NCBI GenBank assembly: GCA_036936625.1
Contig: JAUPFT010000012.1
Coordinates: 48,038,672 to 48,102,671, forward strand
Direction of reading: 5' to 3'
Source: Parnassius smintheus behrii
Taxonomy: Eukaryota; Arthropoda; Insecta; Lepidoptera; Papilionidae
Length of the DNA stretch: 64,000 bases
The notes under the pieces are model-generated. The model was not told the origin of the DNA and did no database searches. It was given only the letters and a program-made list of their open reading frames with translations. Both the position numbers and the translations under genes were made by a program. Below are positions 53,676-64,000 of this stretch, one piece after another. How positions within the stretch are numbered: the stretch's first letter is position 1; each line of letters starts with the position of its first letter.

Positions 53676-53679
53676 TTCT

Positions 53680-54159
53680 AAATTAAAAGGAACAATTTAC
53701 ATTTAATTCTTTATTCGTTTCATATAGCCCATTACTACGTAACACATGACTATAAGTTAATTCAATCATAATTTTTGTTCCGAGAAAAAAATTCCATTGA
53801 CGATAATTAAACGTTTTTTTTTTCTTCTAGAAACGAATGACGAATTTAGGGAACATTGTCCCGCGTCGCCAACAGTAGTATTTACATAATTAATCACTCA
53901 ATAGATAAGTAATTATTTCAAATGGCATTGTAACTAGGTAAATCTACCCAATAAGGCGGCATTATACTGAATTAAGTGACCAAGACGGATTTGTTAAAAT
54001 TTTATAAATAATTAAAACATTCGGGCCTATTAATTATACAGTAGCGCTATTTATTGCTTGACGACGACGATTCACTATCTATTAATTGTTTTTTGAATAT
54101 AAGACGTTGACGGCAGAGAAGGCAGTCCGTGACTAGATCTTGTGGCAGTAGGGTTAATT
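53680..54159 (+). promoter_or_regulatory. Possible 5' flank of the 54.16-kb gene
   Basis: About 480 bp without a recognisable repeat lies directly upstream of the putative signal-peptide exon. A promoter is expected here by position only; no TATA box is convincing. Confidence 0.25.
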
Positions 54160-54327
54160 ATGAGTCCATTTAATTATAATTATGTGGTGTTGTTTGTATC
54201 AGCATGCGTGTTGATACAGTGCGCCTACACGTCGCAGTTGTCTCTGCCACGGAACATGAGCTTTGTGCACCCGGACTCGGAGGCACGGAGGGATGAGACA
54301 GTGGTTGATGATTACTATGACATGAAG
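54160..54327 (+). CDS. Putative first coding exon of a secreted or membrane protein
   Basis: 56 codons from ATG to a phase-0 donor (AAG before GTATGC). The N terminus has a good signal-peptide profile: a short polar start, hydrophobic YVVLFVSACVLIQC, and likely cleavage near CAYTSQ. Mature sequence begins about LSLPRNMSFVHPDSEARRDE and ends acidic (VVDDYYDMK), with one N-glycosylation site (NMS). No repeat phrase overlaps it. I do not recognise the family. The rest of the gene would lie beyond the LTR elements to the right. A chance ORF is the main alternative. Confidence 0.5.
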
Positions 54328-55695
54328 GTATGCATTCGATAGCTATATAATGCATTGACATTTTTAATAATTTCCTGTGACCAAGCCGTAGATCTGCTTA
54401 AATTAATACGATTAACAAAGAGACTAAACAGTTACTAAGAAACTAAGATATCTCTTTATCATTAAAAAATCTGACCGTTGTTATTTTAAGGGAATTCATC
54501 TGTTATTTAATATCTTTTATTGTTACAACGCAATGCATTGATATATTAGATTTACCACCTTTCTTAATTTTTTTACCATTTATTTATACTGCACTTACCA
54601 CCCCTAGCTTAACATGAAGGGACAAAATACATTTATGCCCCATTTACATTCAGCCCTGTTGGGCAGGGAAGTGAGCAGGGCAGTGAGCAGGGCAGTATGT
54701 AAACAGGCTACTCGCGCTGACACTGCCGCTGCCGCTGCCACTGCCCGACGATCGCTCAAATGTCGGTTTTTCGTGCGGAAGTCAAAGGACGGGCAGCGCG
54801 AGCGGCAGTGAGTGTTCACATTCAGCTCCATCGCTCACTTTGCGCCAAGCGCCTGGATGAACGGACGTGCGTGCCGTCTTGTTGTTAAATAAGTACGATC
54901 TACCAAAATGCCTTTCGAGTGGAATAATGAAAATACAATAAAGTTTTTAGAACTGCTGTAATCAGAAAAAACTATACGGGATTTCAACGATAAAAATTTA
55001 ACTTAATTCATCATCTTCTACGAATACGAATTTTCTTTTTGAGATAACATAGTACCTATCTATATACATAATTAATTATAAATTCGTCAAATTTATTATA
55101 TTAATATAAAATTTAGTTTAAGGAATTAATGAAAATTGACATTTTATTTCTAACAACGATTAGTAACTCATATTGATTATTTATTTATTAAAACGTAAAG
55201 TAAGTTAAATGGTAATATTTGCATAATAGCCTGAGATTTTTAAATTATAATTCTATTGTAATTAAAATTATGAATTAATTAATACTGTAGTGTAATTATT
55301 AAAATAATAATAGCTTAACTAATCTCATATACCTAATATTTAATATTATTTATGTAACAATAATGTAATAATTCACTTAATAATTTTTGAACAATTTACA
55401 GTATAAAAATTCAAATAGAGTGGATCTGTATAAGTATTTAATTGTACATAATACCTATTTGAATTCAAAAAGAATGTTTGTACCTAACTTTTAAGCAATA
55501 CAATAATTTTAAAATCGAAAGCCGAAAGTGAATAAGCGATGTGAGCGGTAGGCAAAGACTATAAAACCACCGTGGTTATATTCTCTATGGTGGTAGGGCA
55601 GAGTGTGAATACACACTTCCCGCGATCCTGCTACGGCAGTTGGTGGATTTGGCGTTTGGCCTTCAACCACCAAACTGCTGGTTCAAATGTATTAA
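54328..55695. other. AT-rich intron or intergenic sequence with a GC-rich patch
   Basis: 54600-54860 is GC-rich, with three GTGAGCAGGGCA-like tandem units (54672-54705) and a CTGCCGCTGCCGCTGCCACT run. The rest is AT-rich with no coding signal. Confidence 0.4.
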
Positions 55696-55699
55696 ATAA

Positions 55700-56203
55700 T
55701 GTTATGCGGTGCGGCTATTAATTTAAATAGAATAGTGGACTGTATATGAGCGCGGTGCGAGCGGTGAATGGAATTTAATTTATTCGTGATACTGCAAATC
55801 CCCTAAATTCGGGATATAGGAAGGACGTGAAGGAATGCATGTGCACCCACCTGGACTTCCGCTGATCTGCCTCGTGTCTCGATGGCTGCCGGCTGTCTTC
55901 ACACTTATCAACTTCACAGATAATCACGAAATATAGCGTTATTGCAAATGTCTATACTTTTACTATATGCTTGTATAATTCAATATCCAAATTACACAAG
56001 GGCGGGAGCGATGATGCGAGATATAAGCTGTGCGGTTGATTGCGTGTCTTCTCAACTTGTGTGAGCCCGTTAACACACGAATGCACATGCTGGGCATAAA
56101 GCGGTAGATAGGAAACCGGAAATGGGCTTTGCAGTAATCTTATTGGATAATAATTAACGAATCCCTTATAAGCGTTAAGCGATAGTGCAAAGTCGCGCGA
56201 ACA
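55700..56203 (-). mobile_element. 3' LTR of a BEL/Pao retrotransposon
   Basis: On the minus strand the LTR starts TGTTCGCGCGACTTTGCAC at 56203, directly after the polypurine tract AAGGCCGGGGGGG (56216-56204), and probably ends CGCACCGCATAACA at 55700. TGTT...AACA ends are as expected. An AATAAA lies near 55785. The matching 5' LTR is outside the window, so the inner end is inferred. Confidence 0.6.
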
Positions 56204-56357
56204 CCCCCCCGGCCTTGAGGTATCCTCAACTAGCAAGTAAAGTATAAAAATATAGATATATATAGATAAATACTTATACAGTAGCGAAATGAAGCGACGT
56301 TATGACCTAAGAATTAAACTAAATATATAAACGATAATGTAAAATTAACTATATTAA

Positions 56358-57098
56358 TCACTGTGTTGGTAAAGGACACAGTTTGATAAGAGGGCGTTTT
56401 AAAGTGGAATTCTTAAGTTTAACTTGCGCAACGCGTACCACACCATCCTTACCGGGAAACAATTCGGTGACAACGCCTAGAGGCCACCGAAGCGGTGGAG
56501 TATTATCCACGTCTATTAGAACAATCGTCCCTACAGAAATGGCAGTAGAGTTCTTATTCCACTTCACTCTACTCTGTAATGTATGTAAGTATTCGAATCT
56601 GAAGTGTTTCCAAAAGGACTGAACTAAAGAATCTATTAAAGAAAAGCGTGATAACAGATTAATACGTTCCTTGCTTAAATCTGCAGCTGGTAAGCATTCA
56701 AGTGGTTTTAAATTTAGAAAATGTGCGGGTGTAAGTGCGGTAGGTACCGATGGATCACTGCTTAATACATAAAGCGGGCGAGAATTTAAGATACACTCGA
56801 TCTGACAAAGAGTAGTAAGCATTTCTTCATACGTGAGGATTTGCTTACCTATTACGGGAAACAAATGGGTTTTTACAACCTTAATATTGGACTCCCACAA
56901 ACCCCCGAAATGTGGAGCGCTTGGAGGGTTGAGTTTCCAAACAATGCGATTATCAGTGAGCACCTGACTGAATGCCTTATAATATTCTTCTGATTTTAAA
57001 AACCATGTAATTCATGTAAATATGAACGCGAGGCGACAAAATTAGTACCGTTATCGCTGTATATAAATCGACACGGACCTCTACGAGAGATAAATCTC
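56358..57098 (-). pseudogene. BEL/Pao integrase catalytic core and C terminus
   Basis: The second catalytic Asp is in YSDNGTNF (about 57040). A further frameshift lies near 57000. The catalytic Glu is in PHFGGLWESNIK. The C terminus has the LLIDVDN-like VLIDVDNTPPLRWPLGVV, the DNA-binding fold of BEL integrases. It ends KLCPLPTQ at 56358. Confidence 0.85.
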
Positions 57099-59250
57099 TT
57101 AAAAGCGTCTAAAAAAACCCGCCGAACTTAGATCAGACGCTAATTCTAAATGCACTGCCTTAGTAACGAGGCATATAAATAAACATAAATAAGCCTTCTG
57201 GCTTCGTATACCACGTTTACGCGTCAATGTGATATAAAGTGGGCCCGAAAAATCCACACCTGTGTGTGTAAACGCATTACACTGCTCTAGGCGGCAAGCA
57301 GGCAAGGCAGACATCATGGGGTAAATAGGTTTGGGTTTATGTCGAAAACAAATGTTACACCTATGAATGCGGTATCTCACTACACGGCGAGCTGATAATA
57401 TCCAATATTTCTCCCGTAATGCAGCAAGTAAATACAGAGGACCATCGTGGAAATGTTTATAGTGATAATAATCAATTATAAGATCAACAATATGCCCCTT
57501 TTTTGGTAGCAATATTGGATGCTTTTGGGAATCCGATAAAGACGAATAATCTAGCCGACCACCTACTCGAAGTACATCGTCCGTGATAAATGGCGATAAC
57601 CTTCGTAATGTTGATGAGCATAGTTGTCCTTTTTTAATATTTTTTATATCTTCGGCGAAAGCGATGCCTTGCACAATTTTAATAACTGTGATTTCAGAAA
57701 TCTCTATGTCGGATGCGGTTATAATTTTATTTATGCGCGGTAATTTGTTTAAAAACCTTAAAACGTAAACAACGGATCGTAAATACTTATTCCAATTAGA
57801 AAATTTTAAGCTTAACGAGATAAATGGGTTTTCTTCCATGTCACTGACTCCAAGCGACACAGTCTTTTCTTCTGGTAAACTGATATGAGTTGATGCGAAC
57901 CTTTGTACAGGCCATTCTTTACACGGCAAGGAAACCCACGAAGGCCCATGTAACCAAAGGTCACAATTTAAAATTTGTGAGGGTAACAGTCCACGCGAAA
58001 TATGATCTGCAGGATTTTCCGAGCCGGCGATGTGGTAAAAGTTATCCGGTAATAAATAGGGCTGTATTTGCGAAATACGGTTAACAACAAAGGTGTTGAA
58101 CTTATGCGGTGAAGAACACGCCCAACAGAGCGCGACTTCCGAATCTGAAAACGCATAAATGTTGTCGATCGGATGCCTCAATGACAACGAATCGTGAACG
58201 GTGCCTACTAACTTAGCGAGCAAAACCAAGGCACACAACTCAAGCCTGGCTAAAGTTATAACCTTTAATGGAGACACCCCAGATTTAGAACATAGGAGTG
58301 TTATAATTGGAGGATTATTTCCGTTAACAACATGCGAATAGATGACACACCCGTAAGCCTTTCCACTAGCGTCGGCGAAGGCTAGTAGCGACACATGGGA
58401 TTTTTCATTTACGCCGATATGACGTGGAATCTGTAAATGTGAGATTAAAGGTAACTCTGATATATATCGCTGCCATGTATTGACAATATTAGTGGGTGGA
58501 GTCTCATCCCAGTTAAGTTTAAGAACCCACAAGGCTTTAATTAATAATTTGGCGTAAAGTATTACTGGACCGACAAGTCCTAAAACATCGTACAAGCGAG
58601 CGGTTGCGGAGAGGATAGCGCGTTTGGTACAAGTGACCGGTGGGGGCGAAACAAGAAAGGAAAACTTATCGGTAGCGGGATACCAACGAAGGCCTAAAAT
58701 TTTTAGAATGTCATTATAATCAAATGATACCGAGTTTTGTTGACGATGTGCCGCTGGTATATGTTGTAAAAGCTCCTTGCAGTTACTTGTCCACTTAACC
58801 AAATCGAATCCACCTCGGCGAAACATTTGGATAAGTTGAGTGGCGGTGTTGACTGCGTTGTTGACGCAAGGCGCGGAGGAAACGAGGTCATCCATATAAA
58901 TATCCCTTTCCACTACAGAAGCAGCAAGGGGATAGGACTCCCTTTCGTCAGCGGCTAACTGGCGTAAAGTGCGAAGTGCGAGGAAAGGGGAAGAGCGTAA
59001 TCCGAATGTGACGCGATTAAATTCATATGTTCGTATAGTTTCTTCTGTAGAAAACCGATATAAAATGCGTTGAAAAGCGCGATGGGATTTTTGGACTTCG
59101 ATACACAAGTACATTTGCATAACATCTGCAAAGAAAGCGATGCGATAAACTCTAACGTTTAATAAAATATTAAAAATGTCTGTTTGTAAATTTTGTCCGG
59201 TGTGCAAAATGTCATTCAAAGAAATATCGTTATCCGACTTAGCACTAGCG
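57099..59250 (-). pseudogene. BEL/Pao Pol, RT, RNase H and integrase N terminus
   Basis: RT motifs include LNDILHTG, TFGLRSSPFLA and the catalytic YMDDLV (near 58890). RNase H has LLAFADASGKAYGCVIY and FSDSEVALCW. The integrase zinc-binding HHCC region has HRCNICFRHK and the first catalytic Asp in THTGVDFSGPLY. About 700 codons are open, more than in any other part of the element. The frame is lost at 57105. Confidence 0.85.
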
Positions 59251-59251
59251 T

Positions 59252-60031
59252 CTAAATGCGCAACTTCGTTGTACTTTTATCATTCCGTACGACAGGGTGA
59301 TGTGGCAAATAAAAAGAAGGCTGTAAGTGACAACCATTATCAGAAACAGCGGATAAAATACCCTTATTAATGTATTCCCGTATAGCATTGTATTGATCGC
59401 GAAGATCGGGATATTTGTTAAAGCGTTTTTCTAAAAGTAAGAGGCGTTTTTTTGCGTTCATTAAAGAGTCACCCAATATGTCGGGCCTTTTCTTAAATGG
59501 CAGGGCGACCACATACCGTCCGTCGTTTTGGCGGTGAGTAGTAGAAGTATAACTGTCTTCACATTCCTGCTCATCACGGCTCAAATATAATTTTTGCGGA
59601 AGTTCTTCAATTTTCCAAAATTTTTCCATTATATCATTAAGACAATTTTGATTTAAATTTGTATCGTAAGAACAGGAAACAAATGAACGCGGGGAATGAT
59701 GTGATGTAGCGACTTCAGCATCACCCATAATAATATATCCGAGTGATGTTTCTATGGCACTAGGCCATTGTGAATGAATTAAGTTTTCAGGCGACAAAAG
59801 TTTTATGTAGGTATTGACCCCCAATAAAATATCTATAGACCCAGGTTGATAAAACTGATCATCTGCTAAGCGTATTTTATCTAAATAGCGAATTTTTGAA
59901 ACATCTACTATCGAATCTGGCAACTGACCCGTGATGGTCGGAACAACTAATGGTTCAATATGATAAAATTTGTTATCATTAAAACGAGACGTGAACTGCA
60001 GTGAAGTGACACCTAAAATCTTCTGGGACAC
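59252..60031 (-). pseudogene. BEL/Pao Pol, protease end and start of RT
   Basis: Continues the protease after the frameshift (ILLGVNTYIKLL, SLGYIIMGDAEV) and reaches the RT opening (YVVALPFKKRPDILGDS, YLPHHPVVRND). Ends at a TAG just before the DASAKS block, where another frameshift is needed. Confidence 0.8.
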
Positions 60032-60737
60032 ACCACCGATCCCGTGTACGTCGGTAAAACGATTTTTACGGAAAGAAATAAGCGTTTACAACAATCCTTC
60101 GTAATATAGTCGCTTTGGGATCCGGGGTCAACTAAACACCGAATAAAATGTTCATTGTCGTACTTATATACGACCTTTATTTTTGCAGTCCCCAATAAAG
60201 TAGTATAGCGCGGGAGAGTACTATAATCGCGAGAAATATTACATGAAGAGGTAAGTGTTTTTTCATTTTCCTCCGTATTCGAATTGTGAGCGACAGAAGA
60301 ATTTACCTTATTATCGTTAACTGCGCGGTAATTAATCGAATGCGTGCTGCATGCATTAGCGTTACGCGTCTGCACAACCTCTGAGTGTAACGTATTGCTG
60401 CTACGAAAAGCAGTCTTAGAACCATTCTGATGCGGGTCAGAATGAATTAAAGAATGGTGGCGCCGCGCGCAGTATATACACTTACGCTTCGATTTACAAA
60501 AAGAAGTCGAGTGTTTATTACTTAAACAATTAATACAACAATTGTTTTGTTTAATAATATCGTAACGTTGTTGTGTATTTAATTTTAAAAAGCGTGGACA
60601 AACATACAAGTGTTCATGATCATTTGATTTACAAAAGATACATGAATGCGAAGGATCTGTATTAATAAATGTTTTACAAAATTTATTTGAAAGTGATTTG
60701 TTTCGATTGTTATTGGATGTAGATAAAGTATGCGAAT
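60013..60737 (-). pseudogene. BEL/Pao gag zinc knuckles and protease start
   Basis: The frame is open from the gypsy junction. Three knuckle-like motifs follow: CIFCKSNDHEHLYVC (CCHC-like), CINCLSNKHSTSFC (CX2CX4HX4C) and CIYCARRHH. The aspartic protease active site appears as LVDPGSQSDYI near 60110-60135. The frame is lost near 60040. The start codon is not in the window. Confidence 0.8.
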
Positions 60738-61067
60738 TGTTACGCGCTCAAATCGGCGCACTAGCGCTATCTAGTCTCGAACCGAAGAACTAAACTTCTT
60801 GAAGTTTAAAACTCGAACTCTCAGTACCTTGCGCGTTTTTACTTGAACATTCTGGATATTTTGCTAATTTATATAAATAGGCGCTGCAAGATGCCATCGG
60901 AGTAGTTTTGATTTATCGGTACGAGCGAAGCTTCGGAGCGGAATAAAGTGAATTAGTGTGTTTAATTATTAGTGTTTTTAACTTTAATTTGTGTAAAGTA
61001 AATTAAAGTGTTAATTTAGGTAATTTTATCGGCAATTTTTATTGTCACGAACCTCAAGCTCGTAACA
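60738..61067 (+). repeat. gypsy 5' LTR
   Basis: 330 bp, TGTTACGCGCTC to AGCTCGTAACA. It carries a TATATAAATAGGC TATA-like box near 60870 and AATAAAG signals near 60940. The related solo LTRs at 23506 and 25602 are about 80-100 bp longer. Confidence 0.85.
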
Positions 61068-61069
61068 AT

Positions 61070-61087
61070 TGGTGTCAGAAGTGGGAT
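61070..61087 (+). promoter_or_regulatory. Primer-binding site, probably tRNA-Leu
   Basis: TGGTGTCAGAAGTGGGAT, 2 nt after the LTR, is complementary to the expected 3' end of a tRNA-Leu (CCCACTTCTGACACCA). The tRNA identity is from memory of leucine tRNAs; the exact position after the LTR is visible. Confidence 0.7.
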
Positions 61088-61093
61088 AAAATC

Positions 61094-62404
61094 ATGCCGA
61101 TTTTACCTAAGGAGGAAACGGAGGGTGTCCGTACCCGAAGTCAACGCCAGCAGGAGACAGACCAACGAAGATTTGGTGGTGCAACGTCGCAGGTGTCGGA
61201 GGGCCAGTCACCGGCTGCAGGCCCGTCGGTAGCTCCTACATCTGCAGCACCTGACTTAGGTGCTCTGATGGTGATGCTGCAGGAGCAAGCTCGCCGACAG
61301 GAGGAGCAGGCTCGCCGACAGGAGGAACAGGTCCGTCGGTTGGAAGAGCAGCTGCGGGGTGGACAGGATGAACAGGCCCGCCGACAGGAAGACCAAGTTC
61401 GTCGTTTGGAGGAGCAGCTGCGGGGCGGACAAGAGGAACAGGCCCGTCGGTTGGAAGAGCAGATGCTCCTCATGAAGGACCTTCACGCTACCTTCGGGAA
61501 GGAGATAAAGGAGGTGAAGGATAGGGTTGCTCAGCATGACAACCGCCTGTCGGAAGCTGAAACCCAAATCGCGAAAGCTGAAAACCGAATCGAGAAAGCT
61601 GAAACCCGAATCGACCAAGTAAACAATCGGGTTGACAACGTAATGGCTGACATGAAGAAATCACTGGACAAACTCAAACTTGGAGATGGAGCTACAGCTC
61701 CCGTAGTAGCTACAACACCTTCGCTACGTGGGTTCAAGGTGCCACCGTTCGACGGTACCTCTTCCTGGTCAGCCTACAAAATCCAGTTCGAGGCTGTTAT
61801 GAAGGCGAATGGCTGGAATAAAAGTCAGGCCATGACTGCTCTCACACTAGGCCTGCACGACCAGGCCTTAACAGTTCTGGAAGCTCTCGGTGAGGAAGTG
61901 ACTTATGAGCAACTCCTTGAGGCATTGGAGGCGAGATATGGCGACGCTCACCTGGAGTACGTCTTTCGTGCGCAGCTTAAAGATCGTGTGCAGCGCATCA
62001 ACGAAAACCTGCAGCAGTGGGCTCTAGAAGTGGAGAAGCTGGTGCGAAAAGCATACCGGTCTGTACCTGCGCTCATTGAAGGGAACCTGGTGCAGACATT
62101 CATCGACGGCATCCGCGACCTGGAAGTCAGAGCTGCTGTGAGCCTCGGGCACCACGAGACGCTTAAGGACGCCTTGGCCCATGCACTGGAAGTGGAAGCC
62201 GTGCGGCAGGATCATCGTTCCCATCGCGTCAGGGAGGTAGCAGCAACTACAGTTCGCGACCGCAACAAAGGATACAGCCCAAGGTGCTATGGCTGTGGGG
62301 AAAAGGGCCATCTTCGATCCAGCTGCCCTAAGCGAACCCTAGAAAGGGAAGGTGAACGATCTCAGGAGGGTAGTGCGGCCAACAGCACCGCCCAGCAGCA
62401 GTAG
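61094..62404 (+). CDS. gag: gypsy Gag
   Basis: 436 codons, complete. The N terminus is basic and disordered. Residues about 55-130 are a long coiled coil built of imperfect repeats (QARRQEEQ, VRRLEEQLRGGQ). A second coiled coil has NRIEKAETRIDQVNNRVD. The capsid part begins near FKVPPFDGTSSWSAYKIQFE, and a single CCHC knuckle CYGCGEKGHLRSSC lies near the C terminus. It assembles the particle and binds the genomic RNA. The ATG at 61094 is the first after the primer-binding site. It overlaps the pol frame by about 30 nt. Confidence 0.93.
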   Translation: MPILPKEETEGVRTRSQRQQETDQRRFGGATSQVSEGQSPAAGPSVAPTSAAPDLGALMVMLQEQARRQEEQARRQEEQVRRLEEQLRGGQDEQARRQEDQVRRLEEQLRGGQEEQARRLEEQMLLMKDLHATFGKEIKEVKDRVAQHDNRLSEAETQIAKAENRIEKAETRIDQVNNRVDNVMADMKKSLDKLKLGDGATAPVVATTPSLRGFKVPPFDGTSSWSAYKIQFEAVMKANGWNKSQAMTALTLGLHDQALTVLEALGEEVTYEQLLEALEARYGDAHLEYVFRAQLKDRVQRINENLQQWALEVEKLVRKAYRSVPALIEGNLVQTFIDGIRDLEVRAAVSLGHHETLKDALAHALEVEAVRQDHRSHRVREVAATTVRDRNKGYSPRCYGCGEKGHLRSSCPKRTLEREGERSQEGSAANSTAQQQ

Positions 62405-64000
62405 AGAAACGAGTAAAAGCCAGAACTGCGGGGCGGGTGCTGGCTGATGTTAAAAGAGCCCCAAGGATCTCGATCTCACAAACCCATGATGGGAACAGTC
62501 TAATCATCAAGGGCGAGGTCAACGGAACGCCGTGTAAACTGACCATAGACACTGGAGCCTGTCGTACGGTTGTTAGTTCCCAACTTATAAGTCAGTTCCT
62601 TGGGGACTCCGCATACAACCGAGAACGCATTAATTTGGTAACAGCCATCGGTCAGCGTATACCCGTCCGTGGAGAGGAGATGGAGTTGAAGCTAGGTAAC
62701 GTGATCTACCTGCATAATGTCATTGTGGCTGATATAATGGACGACTGCATCCTAGGCCTAGACTTTATGAGGAATAATTGTTGTGAGATCGACGTTAAGC
62801 AAGGTGTTTTGAAATGTGGACAGGAGGAACTTTTTATGGAAGGTGCGTTACCAGGGAACGTGTACAGCATTAAGAAGAATGTTCTTCCGCCGAGATCGGA
62901 AACGATTGTTCCGGTTAGTCTTCCTCGAAACGCTGGGCAAGCTCACCGTTGTGTACTTGTGGAAAGGGTAAACAATGACCTTCCATGGAAAGTAGCTCGA
63001 ACCTTGGTCAGGACCACTGACATCTCAGGAGTACGTGTGCTGAACCTTTGCGACCGGGAACAGATTATAGAAAAAGGCACACTGATTGGTACTTGTGAGG
63101 AAGTGGATTGGTTACGTCGGTGCCAATATATATCGAGTGGGACCCCCAGCAAGGATGCAGAAACGAGAGTGACCACACTTTTGGAAGACTGTCGCAGTGT
63201 TCTCTCCCCGAACGAATTGGTCAAGGCGAAGAAGTTGTTACTCAAGTACGCCGATGTATTCTCATCAAACGATGCTGACATAGGAAAGACTGGCTTAGTT
63301 CAACACAAAATAAACACAGGAGAAGAATTGCCTATCCGTCAGCGACCAAGAAGATTGCCGGTAGCACGTGAAAAGGAAGTGGAAACCATGATTGAAGGAA
63401 TGGTGAAGGATGGTGTTATTGAACCTTTCTCTAGTCCATGGTGTTCACCAGTGGTGCTGGTGAAGAAGAAGGATGGCAGCATGCGGTTTTGTGTTGACTA
63501 CCGCCGTCTGAACGACGTTACGAAGAAGGACAGCTATCCCTTGCCAAGAATTGATGACACGCTGGACATGCTTACAGGAGTAAAGTGGTTTAGCACGCTG
63601 GATCTAAAAAGTGGCTACTGGCAAGTTGAAATTGACCCTAAGGACAAAGAGAAAACTGCGTTCTCGACGGGAAAGCGTCTGTGGCAATTTAAAGTAATGC
63701 CGTTTGGGTTGTGCAATGCTCCAGCAACGTTTGAAAGGCTGATGGAACTTGCACTTACCGGGCTAATTGGCGATGCCTGTCTGGTCTACTTGGATGATAT
63801 CATCATCGTAGGCCGTACGTTTGAGGAACACCTTCAAAACCTGGAACTCGTGCTCATGAAGATTCAGAGTGCCAACCTCAAGTTGAGTCCGAAGAAATGT
63901 TCACTATTCAAACGGCAAGTCAACTTTTTGGTGTATGTAGTGTCGGAAGAAGGTATCCGCTCGGATCCAGAGAAAATTGCAGCTGTAGGGGATTGGCCGG
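62374..64000 (+). CDS. pol: gypsy Pol, protease and reverse transcriptase, C-terminal part outside window
   Basis: Open in frame 1 (gag is in frame 2) from after a TAG at 62371 to the last base. The protease has LTIDTGACRTVVSS (62542-62580) and the flap-side CILGLDF. RT motifs follow: RQRPRRLPVAREKEVE, SPWCSPVVLVKKKDGSMRFC, VDYRRLNDVTKKDSYPLPRI, FSTLDLKSGYWQVEI, MPFGLCNAPATFERLM and the catalytic LVYLDDIIIV (about 63780-63810). No own start is expected; a minus-one shift from gag is needed. RNase H and integrase should follow to the right. Confidence 0.93.

Larger units (their letters stand above)
56204..60737 (-). mobile_element. BEL/Pao LTR retrotransposon interior, decayed, interrupted by gypsy
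   Basis: Minus-strand order is gag zinc knuckles, protease, RT, RNase H, integrase, the standard Pol order of BEL/Pao. The reading frame is broken near 60040, 59253, 57105 and 57000. The gag reading frame is still open at 60737, where the gypsy LTR begins, so the remaining gag and 5' LTR lie beyond the right edge of the window. Confidence 0.88.
60738..64000 (+). mobile_element. Ty3/gypsy LTR retrotransposon, right-truncated by the window
   Basis: 5' LTR (60738-61067), primer-binding site, intact gag (61094-62404) and open pol running off the right edge. It is inserted in the BEL/Pao gag frame. The absence of lesions in over 2.9 kb of coding sequence suggests a recent arrival. Age would need comparison with the 3' LTR, which is not in the window. 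Confidence 0.93.

Noticed and set aside
55952..56236. 94-codon minus-strand ORF
   Set aside because: It lies inside the BEL/Pao LTR and spans its polypurine tract junction.
61141..61737. Cys/Ser/Arg-rich minus-strand ORFs
   Set aside because: Antisense shadows of the gypsy gag coiled coil.

Overview
This window is eukaryotic nuclear DNA, almost certainly from a moth or butterfly. The signs are one intron-rich host gene, AT-rich non-coding sequence, no bacterial operon structure, and a dense crowd of transposable-element families. Those families have 3' ends, tRNA-derived SINE heads and Penelope terminal repeats of the kind seen throughout lepidopteran genomes. The species is not identifiable by eye.

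Host genes. The minus strand from about 40.8 kb down to the left edge is one gene, the ribosome-biogenesis factor Rrp5 (PDCD11 in vertebrates). I can place 17 coding exons (1,126 codons) that join in phase with consensus GT/AG borders: a short acidic N terminus, about six S1 RNA-binding repeats, one 404-codon Lys/Glu-rich exon, and the start of the C-terminal HAT/TPR array. The stop codon lies left of the window, and one piece of an S1 domain (between exons 6 and 7) was not found. A second, unrecognised host gene probably starts at 54.16 kb on the plus strand with a signal-peptide exon.

Everything else is mobile or repetitive. Inside the Rrp5 introns: a nearly intact two-ORF LINE (5.1-9.4 kb), a 64-copy 33-bp minisatellite with higher-order structure (13.1-15.2 kb), a mariner nested in a SINE-like repeat (17.3-18.6 kb), Penelope fold-back units (4.3-4.95 and 19.0-19.2 kb), two solo LTRs (23.5-23.9 and 25.6-26.0 kb), fold-back and hAT-like MITEs (27.3 and 34.8 kb), a tRNA-derived SINE (36.0 kb) and many LINE 3' ends. 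Upstream of Rrp5: a Tc1/IS630-like transposon with a nested RTE fragment flanked by a clear target-site duplication (41.2-43.5 kb), an RTE-type retrotransposon (45.1-46.8 kb), a CR1-like LINE (47.8-49.1 kb), a degraded Penelope element (49.1-50.8 kb), a degraded Jockey element (51.9-53.7 kb), and a decayed BEL/Pao LTR retrotransposon (55.7-60.7 kb). An apparently young Ty3/gypsy element (60.7 kb to the right edge) has landed in the BEL gag region.

I found no CRISPR, operon or defence system. The most unusual signals are the minisatellite (an E-box in every unit, two unit types in a recurring order), the conserved hammerhead-ribozyme-like core in the Penelope terminal repeats, the long perfect hairpins at element junctions, and a LINE tail that starts within about 20 bp of an intact splice donor.
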